64,000 nt of DNA from Oasisia sp. SBJ-2009 (Eukaryota; Annelida; Polychaeta; Sabellida; Siboglinidae). Position numbers and translations under genes: made by a program. Below are positions 53,614 through 64,000 of this stretch, in pieces. Under the pieces are notes generated by a model that was not told where the DNA came from, did not search any database, and worked only from the letters and a program-made list of their open reading frames with translations. The stretch's first letter is position 1. Each line of letters starts with the position of its first letter. The stretch lies in assembly GCA_964017155.1 (NCBI GenBank), contig OZ024857.1, positions 34,927,042 to 34,991,041 of the forward strand. The letters are read 5' to 3'.

Positions 53614-55959
53614 CACATCTTCGGCACTCCACCCAACCTCCCCACTCCGCGCAACCTCCCCACTTCACCCAACCTCCCCACTTCACCCAACCTCCCCACT
53701 CCACCCAACCTCCCCACTCCACCCAACCTCCCCACCCCGCCCAAACTCCCCTCTCCACCCAACCTCCCCACTTCACCCAAACTCCCCACTTCACTCAACC
53801 TCCCCACTTCACCCAACCTCCTCACTCCACCCAACCTCCCCATTTCACCCAACCTCCCCATTCCACCCAACCTCCCCACTTCACCCAACCTTCGCACTCC
53901 ATCCAACTTCCGCACTCCACCCAACTTCCGCACTCCACCCAACTTCCGCACTCCTTCCAACTTTCGCACACCACCCAACTTCCGTAATCCACGAAACTTC
54001 CGCACTCCACCCAACCTCCGAACACCACGCAACTTCAGCACTCCACCCAACCTCCACACTCCACCGAAACTCCCCAGTCCATCCAACCTCCCAACTCCAC
54101 CCAACCTCCCCACTTCAACCCATCCTCCCCACTCCACCCAACCTCCCCACTTCACCCATCCTCCCCACTCCACCCAACCTCCCCACTCCACCCAAACTCT
54201 CCCCACTTCACCCAACCTCCGCACTCCACCCAACCTCCCCAAATCACCCAACCTCCCCACTCCACTCAAATTCCCCATTCCACCCAACTTCCGCACTCCA
54301 TGCAACCTCCGCACTCCACCCAACCTCCGCACTCCACACAACTTCCCCATTTCATAAAACCTCCCCACTCAACCCAACCTCCCCACTTCACCCAACCTCC
54401 CCACTCCACCCAACCTCCCCACTCCACCCAACCTCCCCAATTCACCGAACCTCCCCACACCACCCAACCTCCCCACCCCACGCAACCTCCCCACTCCAAC
54501 TAACCTTCGTCCTCCACCCAACCTCCGCCCTCCACCAAACCTCCCCACTCCACCCAACTTCCCCACTTCACCCAACATCCCCACTCCACCCAACCTCCTC
54601 ACTCTACCCAACCTCCCCACTCCACCCAACATCCCCAGAGCACCCAACCTCCCCACCCCGCCCAAACTCCCCTCTCCACCCAACCTCACCACTACACCCA
54701 ACCTCCCCACTTCACCCAACCTCCTCACCCCACCCAATCTCCCCACTTCACCCAACCTCCCCACTTCACTCAACCTCCGCACTCCACCCAACTTAAGCAC
54801 TCCACCCAACCTCACCGCTTCACCCAACCTCCCCACTCCACCCAACTTCGCCACTTCACCCAAACTCCCCACTCCACCCAACCTCCTCACTCCACCCAAC
54901 CTCCCCACTTCACCAAACCTCCCCACTCCACCCAACCTCCCCACTCCACCCAACCTCCCCACCCCGCCCAAACTCCCCTCTCCACCCAACCTCACCACTA
55001 CACCCAACCTCCCCACTTCACCCAACCTCCTCACCCCACCCAATCTCCCCACTTCACCCAACCTCCCCACTTCACTCAACCTCCGCACTCCACCCAACTT
55101 AAGCACTCCACCCAACCTCACCGCTTCACCGAACCTCCCCACTCCACCCAACTTCGCCACTTCACCCAAACTCCCCACTCCACCCAACCTCCTCACTCCA
55201 CCCAACCTCCCCACTTCACCCAACCTCCCCACTCCACCCTACCTCCCCACTTCACCCAACCTACCCACATCACCCAAACTCCCCACTCTCCCCACTTCAC
55301 CCAACCTCCCCACTCCAACCTACCTCCCCACTTCACCCAACCTTCGCACTCCATCCAACCTCCGCACTCCACCCAACCTCCGCACTCCACCCAACTTCCG
55401 CACTCCACCCAACTTCCGCACTCAACCCAACCTCCGCACTCCACACAACTTCCCCACTTCATACAACCTCCCCACTCAACCCAACCTCCCCACTTCACCC
55501 AACCTCCCCACATCACCCAACCTCCCCACTCCACCCAACCTCCCCAAGTTTCCCAACCTCTCCACTCAAACTCCCCACTCCACCCAACCTGCCCACTTCA
55601 CCGAACCTGCCCACTCCACCCAACCTCCCCACCCCACGCAAACTCTCCACTCCACCCAACCTCCGCCCTCCACCCAACCTCCTCACTCCACCCAACCTCC
55701 CCACTCCACCAACCTCCCCACCCCGCCTAAACTCCCCTCTCCGCCCAACTTCCCCACTTCACCCAACCTCCCCACTTCACCCAACCTCCCCACTTCACCC
55801 AACCTCCTCACTCCACCCAACCTCCCCACTTCACCCAACCTCCCCACTCCACCCAACCTCCCCACTTCACCCAACCTTCGCACTCCATCCAACCTCCGCA
55901 CTCCACCCAACCTCCGCACTCCAAACAACTTCCGCACTCCACCCAACATCTGCACTCCA
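53614..55959. repeat. Module Y (2346 bp)
   Basis: It has the TTAAGC pair and CCAATTCACCGAACC near 54437. It is two units shorter than the Y modules at 31766 and 45258 and matches 27907-30233 closely. Confidence 0.83.
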
Positions 55960-57491
55960 CACATCTTCGGCACTCCACCCAACCTCCCCACTCCGCGCAA
56001 CCTCCCCACTTCACCCAACCTCCCCACTTCACCCAACCTCCCCACTCCACCCAACCTCCCCACTCCACCCAACCTCCCCACCCCGCCCAAACTCCCCTCT
56101 CCACCCAACCTCCCCACTTCACCCAAACTCCCCACTTCACTCAACCTCCCCACTTCACCCAACCTCCTCACTCCACCCAACCTCCCCATTTCACCCAACC
56201 TCCCCATTCCACCCAACCTCCCCACTTCACCCAACCTTCGCACTCCATCCAACTTCCGCACTCCACCCAACTTCCGCACTCCACCCAACTTCCGCACTCC
56301 ACCCAACCTCTGCACTCCACCCAAACTCCGCACTCCAGCCAACTTCCGCACTCCTTCCAACTTTCGCACACCACCCAACTTCCGTAATCCACGAAACTTC
56401 CGCACTCCACCCAACCTCCGAACACCACGCAACTTCAGCACTCCACCCAACCTCCCCACTCCACCCTACCTCCCCACTTCACCCAACCATCGCACTCCAT
56501 CCAACCTCCGCACTCCACCCAACCTCCGCACTCCACCCAACTTCCGCACTCCACCCAACTTCCGCACTCCACCCAACCTCTGCACTCCACCCAAACTCCG
56601 CACTCCAGTCAACTTCCGCACTCCACCCAACGTCCGCACACCACCCAACTTCCGTACTCCACGCAACTTCCGCGCTCTACCCAACCTCCGCACTCCACCC
56701 AACCTCCGAACACCACCCAACTTCTGCACTCCACACAACCTCCCCTCTCCACCGAATCTCCCCACTCTATCCAACTTCCCAACCTCCCCACTCCTCCCAA
56801 CCTACGCACTCCACCCAACCACCCCACTCCACCCAACCTCCCCACTTCAACCCATCCTCCCCACTCCACCCAACCTCCGCCCTCCACCCAACCTCCCCAC
56901 TCCACCCAACCTCCGCACTTCACGCAACCTCCGCACTCCACCGAACTTCCCACTCCACCCAACCTCCGCACTCCACACAACTTCCCCACTTCATACAACC
57001 TCCCCACTCAACCCAACCTCCCCACTTCACCCAACCTCCCCACATCACCCAACCTCCCCACTCCACCCAACCTCCCCAAATTTCCCAACCTCTCCACTCA
57101 AACTCCCCACTCCACCCAACCTGCCCACTTCACCGAACCTGCCCACTCCACCCAACCTCCCCACCCCACGCAAACTCTCCACTCCACCCAACCTCCGCCC
57201 TCCACCCAACCTCCTCACTCCACCCAACCTCCCCACTCCACCAACCTCCCCACCCCGCCTAAACTCCCCTCTCCACCCAACCTCCCCACTTCACCCAACC
57301 TCCCCACTTCACCCAACCTCCCCACTTCACCCAACCTCCTCACTCCACCCAACCTCCCCACTTCACCCAACCTCCCCACTCCACCCAACCTCCCCACTTC
57401 ACCCAACCTTCGCACTCCATCCAACCTCCGCACTCCACCCAACCTCCGCACTCCAAACAACTTCCGCACTCCACCCAACATCCGCACTCCA
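55960..57491. repeat. Module q lacking the TTCACAACC variant (1532 bp)
   Basis: It has all three linked q markers but reads AACTTCCCAACC near 56775, unlike the q units from 30 to 49 kb. It therefore groups with the q units near 19.9-22.4 kb at this site. Confidence 0.8.
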
Positions 57492-60400
57492 CACATCTTC
57501 GGCACTCCACCCAACCTCCCCACTCCGCGCAACCTCCCCACTTCACCCAACCTCCCCACTTCACCCAACCTCCCCACTCCACCCAACCTCCCCACTCCAC
57601 CCAACCTCCCCACCCCGCCCAAACTCCCCTCTCCACCCAACCTCCCCACTTCACCCAAACTCCCCACTTCACTCAACCTCCCCACTTCACCCAACCTCCT
57701 CACTCCACCCAACCTCCCCATTTCACCCAACCTCCCCATTCCACCCAACCTCCCCACTTCACCCAACCTTCGCACTCCATCCAACTTCCGCACTCCACCC
57801 AACTTCCGCACTCCACCCAACTTCCGCACTCCTTCCAACTTTCGCACACCACCCAACTTCCGTAATCCACGAAACTTCCGCACTCCACCCAACCTCCGAA
57901 CACCACGCAACTTCAGCACTCCACCCAACCTCCCCACTCCACCGAAACTCCCCAGTCCATCCAACCTCCCAACTCCACCCAACCTCCCCACTTCAACCCA
58001 TCCTCCCCACTCCACCCAACCTCCCCACTTCACCCATCCTCCCCACTCCACCCAACCTCCCCACTCCACCCAAACTCTCCCCACTTCACCCAACCTCCGC
58101 ACTCCACCCAACCTCCCCAAATCACCCAACCTCCCCACTCCACTCAAATTCCCCATTCCACCCAACTTCCGCACTCCATGCAACCTCCGCACTCCACCCA
58201 ACCTCCGCACTCCACACAACTTCCCCATTTCATACAACCTCCCCACTCAACCCAACCTCCCCACTTCACCCAACCTCCCCACTCCACCCAACCTCCCCAC
58301 TCCACCCAACCTCCCCACTTCACCGAACCTCCCCACACCACCCAACCTCCCCACCCCACGCAACCTCCCCACTCCAACTAACCTCCGTCCTCCACCCAAC
58401 CTCCGCCCTCCACCAAACTCCCCACTCCACCCAACTTCCCCACTTCACCCAACCTCCCCACTCCACCCAACCTCCTCACTCTACCCAACCTCCCCACTCC
58501 ACCCAACATCCCCAGAGCACCCAACCTCCCCACTCCACGCAACCTCCCCACTTCACCCAACCTCCCCACTTCACCAAACCTCCCCACTCCACCCAACCTC
58601 CCCACTCCACCCAACCTCCCCACCCCGCCCAAACTCCCCTCTCCACCCAACCTCACCACTACACCCAAACTCCCCACTTCACCCAACCTCCTCACCCCAC
58701 CCAATCTCCCCACTTCACCCAACCTCCCCACTTCACTCAACCTCCGCACTCCACCCAACTTACGCACTCCACCCAACCTCACCGCTTCACCCAACCTCCC
58801 CACTCCACCCAACTTCGCCACTTCACCCAACCTTCGCACTCCATCCAACCTCCGCACTCCACCCAACCTCCGCACTCCACCCAACTTCCGCACTCCACCC
58901 AACTTCCGCACTCAACCCAACCTCCCCACTTCACCGAACCTCCCCACACCACCCAACCTCCCCACCCCACGCAACCTCCCCACTCCACCTAACATCCGCC
59001 CTCCACCCAACCTCCGCCCTCCACCAAACCTCCCCACTCCACCCAACTTCCCCACTTCACCCAACCTCCCCACTCCACCCGACCTCCTCACTCCACCCAA
59101 CCTCCCCACTTCACCCAACATCCCCAGAGCACCCAACCTCCCCACTCCACGCAACCTCCCCACTTCACCCAACCTCCTCACTTCACCCAACCTCCCCACT
59201 CCACCCAACCTCCCCACTCCACCCAACCTCCCCACCCCGCCCAAACTCCCCTCTCCACCCAACCTCCCCACTTCACCAAACCTCCCCACTCCACCCTACC
59301 TCCCCACTTCACCCAACCTTCGCACTCCATCCAACCTCCGCACTCCACCCAACCTCCGCACTCCACCCAACTTCCGCACTCCACCCAACTTCCGCACTCC
59401 ACCCAACCTCTGCACTCCACCCAAACTCCGCACTCCAGTCAACTTCCGCACTCCACCCAACGTCCGCACACCACCCAACTTCCGTACTCCACGCAACTTC
59501 CGCGCTCCACCCAACCTCCGCACTCCACCCAACCTCGGAACACCACCCAACTTCTGCACTCCACCCAACCTCCCCTCTCCACCGAATCTCCCCACTCTAT
59601 CCAACTTCCCAACCTCCCTACTCCTCCCAACCTACGCATTCCACCCAACCACCCCACTCCACCCAACCTCCCCACTTCAACCCATCCCCCCACTCCACCC
59701 AACCTCCGCCCTCCACCCAACTTCCGCACTCCACCCAACTTCCGCACTTCATGCAACCTCCGCACTCCACCCAACCTCCGCACTCCACACAACTTCCCCA
59801 CTTCATACAACCTCCCCACTCAACCCAACCTCCCCACTTCACCCAACCTCCCCACATCACCCAACCTTCCCACTCCACCCAACCTCCCCACTTCACCAAA
59901 CCTCCCCACTCCACCCTACCTCCCCACTTCACCCAACCTTCGCACTCCATCCAACCTCCGCACTCCACCCAACCTCCGCACTCCACCCAACTTCCGCACT
60001 CCACCCAACTTCCGCACTCCACCCAACCTCTGCACTCCACCCAAACTCCGCACTCCAGTCAACTTCCCCACTGCACCCAACGTCCGCACACCACCCAACT
60101 TCCGTACTCCACGCAACTTCTGCGCTCCACCCAACCTCCGCACTCCACCCAACCTCCGAACACCACCCAACTTCTGCACTCCACCCAACCTCCCCTCTCC
60201 ACCGAATCTCCCCACTCTATCCAACTTCCCAACCTCCCCACTCCTCCCAACCTACGCATTCCACCCAACCACCCCACTCCACCCAACCTCCCCACTTCAA
60301 CCCATCCTCCCCACTCCACCCAACCTCCGCCCTCCACCCAACCTCCCCACTCCACCCAACCTCCGCACTTCATGCAACCTCCGCACTCCACCGAACTTCC

Positions 60401-61932
60401 GCACTCCACCCAACTTCCGCACTCCATGCAACCTCCGCACTCCACCCAACCTCTGAACTCCACACAACTTCCCAACGTCATACAACCTCCCCACTCAACC
60501 CAACCTCCCCACTTCACCCAACCTCCCCACTTCACCCAACCTCCCCACATCACCCAAACTCCCCACTCTCCCCACTTCACCCAACCTCCCCACTCCACCC
60601 TACCTCCCCACTTCACCCAACCTTCGCACTCCATCCAACCTCCGCACTCCACCCAACCTCCGCACTCCACCCAACTTCCGCACTCCACCCAACTTCCGCA
60701 CTCCACCCAACCTCCCCACTTCACCGAACCTCCCCACACCACCCAACGTCCCCACTCCACGCAACCTCCCCACTCCACCTAACCTCCGCCCTCCACCCAA
60801 CCTCCGCCCTCCACCAAACCTCCCCACTCCACCCAACTTCCCCACTTCACCCAACCTCCCCACTCCACCCAACCTCCTCACTCCACCCAACCTCCCCACT
60901 TCACCCAACTTCCCCAGAGCACCCAACCTCCCCACTCCACGCAACCTCCCCACTTCACCCAACCTCCTCACTTCACCCAACCTCCCCACTCCAACCAACC
61001 TCCCCACTCCACCCAACCTCCCCACCCCGCCCAAACTGCCCTCTCCACCCAACCTCCCCACTTCACCCAACCTCCCCACTCCACCCTACCTCCCCACTTC
61101 ACCCAACCATCGCACTCCATCCAACCTCCGCACTCCACCCAACCTCCGCACTCCACCCAACTTCCGCACTCCACCCAACTTCCGCACTCCACCCAACCTC
61201 TGCACTCCACCCAAATTCCGCACTCCAGTCAACTTCCGCACTCCACCCAACGTCCGCACACCACCCAACTTCCGTACTCCACGCAACTTCCGCGCTCTAC
61301 CCAACCTCCGCACTCCACCCAACCTCCGAACACCACCCAACTTCTGCACTCCACACAACCTCCCCTCTCCACCGAATCTCCCCACTCTATCCAACTTCCC
61401 AACCTCCCCACTCCTCCCAACCTCCGCCCTCCACCCAACCTCCCCACTCCACCCAACCTCCGCACTTCACGCAACCTCCGCACTCCACCGAACTTCCGCA
61501 CTCCACCCAACCTCCGCACTCCACACAACTTCCCCACTTCATACAACCTCCCCACTCAACCCAACCTCCCCACTTCACCCAACCTCCCCACATCACCCAA
61601 CCTCCCCACTCCACCCAACCTCCCCAAATTTCCCAACCTCTCCACTCAAACTCCCCACTCCACCCAACCTGCCCACTTCACCGAACCTGCCCACTCCACC
61701 CAACCTCCCCACCCCACGCAAACTCTCCACTCCACCCAACCTCCCCACTTCACCCAACCTCCCCACTTCACCCAACCTCCTCACTCCACCCAACCTCCCC
61801 ACTTCACCCAACCTCCCCACTCCACCCAACCTCCCCACTTCACCCAACCTTCGCACTCCATCCAACCTCCGCACTCCACCCAACCTCCGCACTCCAAACA
61901 ACTTCCGCACTCCACCCAACATCCGCACTCCA
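57492..61932. repeat. Module X, full length (4441 bp)
   Basis: This is the second regular X of the 8.32-kb HOR. It is one base shorter than its partner at 49172, because CATCCCCCC is shortened to CATCCCCC near 59686. Another difference is CCCAACGTCAT near 60472 where the partner has CCCCACGTCAT. The plus-strand open frame is at 59751-60782. Confidence 0.84.
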
Positions 61933-64000
61933 CACATCTTCGGCACTCCACCCAACCTCCCCACTCCGCGCAACCTCCCCACTTCACCCAACCTCCCCAC
62001 TTCACCCAACCTCCCCACTCCACCCAACCTCCCCACTCCACCCAACCTCCCCACCCCGCCCAAACTCCCCTCTCCACCCAACCTCCCCACTTCACCCAAA
62101 CTCCCCACTTCACTCAACCTCCCCACTTCACCCAACCTCCTCACTCCACCCAACCTCCCCATTTCACCCAACCTCCCCATTCCACCCAACCTCCCCACTT
62201 CACCCAACCTTCGCACTCCATCCAACTTCCGCACTCCACCCAACTTCCGCACTCCACCCAACTTCCGCACTCCTTCCAACTTTCGCACACCACCCAACTT
62301 CCGTAATCCACGAAACTTCCGCACTCCACCCAACCTCCGAACACCACGCAACTTCAGCACTCCACCCAACCTCCACACTCCACCGAAACTCCCCAGTCCA
62401 TCCAACCTCCCAACTCCACCCAACCTCCCCACTTCAACCCATCCTCCCCACTCCACCCAACCTCCCCACTTCACCCATCCTCCCCACTCCACCCAACCTC
62501 CCCACTCCACCCAAACTCTCCCCACTTCACCCAACCTCCGCACTCCACCCAACCTCCCCAAATCACCCAACCTCCCCACTCCACTCAAATTCCCCATTCC
62601 ACCCAACTTCCGCACTCCATGCAACCTCCGCACTCCACCCAACCTCCGCACTCCACACAACTTCCCCATTTCATAAAACCTCCCCACTCAACCCAACCTC
62701 CCCACTTCACCCAACCTCCCCACTCCACCCAACCTCCCCACTCCACCCAACCTCCCCAATTCACCGAACCTCCCCACACCACCCAACCTCCCCACCCCAC
62801 GCAACCTCCCCACTCCAACTAACCTTCGTCCTCCACCCAACCTCCGCCCTCCACCAAACCTCCCCACTCCACCCAACTTCCCCACTTCACCCAACATCGC
62901 CACTCCACCCAACCTCCTCACTCTACCCAACCTCCCCACTCCACCCAACATCCCCAGAGCACCCAACCTCCCCACCCCGCCCAAACTCCCCTCTCCACCC
63001 AACCTCACCACTACACCCAACCTCCCCACTTCACCCAACCTCCTCACCCCACCCAATCTCCCCACTTCACCCAACCTCCCCACTTCACTCAACCTCCGCA
63101 CTCCACCCAACTTAAGCACTCCACCCAACCTCACCGCTTCACCCAACCTCCCCACTCCACCCAACTTCGCCACTTCACCCAAACTCCCCACTCCACCCAA
63201 CCTCCTCACTCCACCCAACCTCCCCACTTCACCAAACCTCCCCACTCCACCCAACCTCCCCACTCCACCCAACCTCCCCACCCCGCCCAAACTCCCCTCT
63301 CCACCCAACCTCACCACTACACCCAACCTCCCCACTTCACCCAACCTCCTCACCCCACCCAATCTCCCCACTTCACCCAACCTCCCCACTTCACTCAACC
63401 TCCGCCCTCCACCCAACTTAAGCACTCCACCCAACCTCACCGCTTCACCCAACCTCCCCACTCCACCCAACTTCGCCACTTCACCCAAACTCCCCACTCC
63501 ACCCAACCTCCTCACTCCACCCAACCTCCCCACTTCACCCAACCTCCCCACTCCACCCTACCTCCCCACTTCACCCAACCTACCCACATCACCCAAACTC
63601 CCCACTCTCCCCACTTCACCCAACCTCCCCACTCCACCCTACCTCCCCACTTCACCCAACCTTCGCACTCCATCCAACCTCCGCACTCCACCCAACCTCC
63701 GCACTCCACCCAACTTCCGCACTCCACCCAACTTCCGCACTCAACCCAACCTCCCCACTTCACCGAACCTCCCCACACCACCCAACCTCCCCACTTCACC
63801 CAACCTCCTCACTTCACCCAACCTCCCCACTCCACCCAACCTCCCCACTCCACCCAACCTCCCCACCCCGCCCAAACTCCCCTCTCCACCCAACCTCCCC
63901 ACTTCACCAAACCTCCCCACTCCACCCTACCTCCCCACTTCACCCAACCTTCGCACTCCATCCAACCTCCGCACTCCACCCAACCTCCGCACTCCACCCA
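61933..64000. repeat. Module Y, incomplete and switching to X-like sequence at its end
   Basis: It follows the other Y modules to about 63745. There, instead of the CTCCGCACTCCACACAAC seen in them, it reads CTCCCCACTTCACCGAACC as in module X near 58920. It then skips roughly 200 bp to continue like 59165 onward. No q anchor is reached before the window ends. Confidence 0.75.

Larger units (their letters stand above)
45258..61932. repeat. Two full 8.3-kb higher-order repeat units (Y-q-X)
   Basis: Anchors at 45258, 53614 and 61933 give units of 8356 and 8319 bp. Independent anchors agree (49172 to 57492 is 8320; 49858 to 58178; 50058 to 58378). The 36-bp excess of the first unit is the two extra repeats in its Y module. 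Earlier partial copies of the same succession lie at 22959-31765. Confidence 0.88.
1..64000. repeat. 18-bp C-rich minisatellite/satellite array filling the window
   Basis: Every line of the window is made of 18-bp units of the form CCCAACCTCCCCACTCCA, all in the same orientation. Common substitutions are position 7 C to T, position 11 C to G or T, position 13 A to C, and position 16 C to T (ACTTCA). The canonical unit contains 12 C, 4 A, 2 T and no G. Reading through, I find no island of non-repeat DNA longer than a few tens of bases, no inversion, no transposon terminus and no microsatellite boundary. The array extends beyond both ends of the window. This architecture is typical of eukaryotic satellite DNA. 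Species and chromosomal site cannot be inferred. No function is visible beyond structural potential (G4, CpG). Confidence 0.97.

Noticed and set aside
61593..62687. Gly/Trp/Val-rich or Arg/Leu/Gly-rich proteins on the minus strand (up to 364 residues)
   Set aside because: They are conceptual translations of the G-rich strand of the same satellite. Neighbouring frames give equally long products, and frames switch between modules without selection being evident.
1..64000. CRISPR array
   Set aside because: Repeats are contiguous 18-mers without unique spacers, and no cas genes are present.
1..64000. Telomeric repeat
   Set aside because: The unit is 18 bp and unlike TTAGGG, TTTAGGG or TTAGG families. 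A subtelomeric or pericentromeric location is possible but not shown.
1..64000. Bacterial or phage origin
   Set aside because: There are no genes, ribosome binding sites or operon structure in 64 kb. Nested kb-scale satellite HORs are a eukaryotic pattern.

Overview
The 64-kb window is one uninterrupted tandem array of a C-rich 18-bp minisatellite. A canonical unit is CCCAACCTCCCCACTCCA, in direct orientation from the first base to the last. I find no convincing gene, RNA gene, transposon, CRISPR array or other unique DNA. The many long open frames on both strands are by-products of a stop-poor unit whose length is a multiple of three. The organism cannot be named from this sequence. A tens-of-kb satellite with nested higher-order repeats (HORs) and no genes argues for a eukaryotic nuclear genome, probably a long-read assembly, and against a bacterium, plasmid or phage.

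Layout. 1-2066 is a shortened relative of the sequence starting at 4363. 2067-4195 is a 1082-bp tandem duplication. 3838-17056 is a 6.8-kb unit in two tandem copies (3838-10667 and 10668-17056); the second differs by +36 bp and -476 bp. 17057-19309 is a shortened, mosaic third relative. 19310-22375 holds two tandem 1533-bp units. From 19894 to 64000 the array is an HOR built from three modules, which I call q (about 1.53 kb), X (about 4.44 kb) and Y (about 2.35 kb). They were phased with the rare motif CACATCTTCGGCAC, which I find 21 times. Y-q-X forms an 8.32-8.36 kb HOR that is most regular from 45258 to the end. Between 32 and 45 kb the order is disturbed by a 668-bp duplication, truncated X modules and an apparently identical 5056-bp tandem duplication (35741-40796 and 40797-45852).

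Within the 18-bp unit, position 11 is a switch. C keeps a C4 run, which gives the minus strand canonical G-quadruplex potential. G (CCGC) breaks that run and creates a CpG. The two states occur in alternating clusters, so the array is a patchwork of G4-competent, CpG-poor stretches and CpG-bearing, G4-poor stretches. The canonical unit has no G, so strand asymmetry is extreme throughout.

The unit probably arose from a 9-bp ancestor. Duplications nest at scales of 18 bp, 306 bp, 542-675 bp, 1.08 kb, 1.53 kb, 5.06 kb, 6.8 kb and 8.3 kb, which looks like repeated unequal exchange with local homogenisation. Coordinates of module edges come from reading shared rare variants and may be off by up to about one 18-bp unit, except where a mismatch defines the edge.
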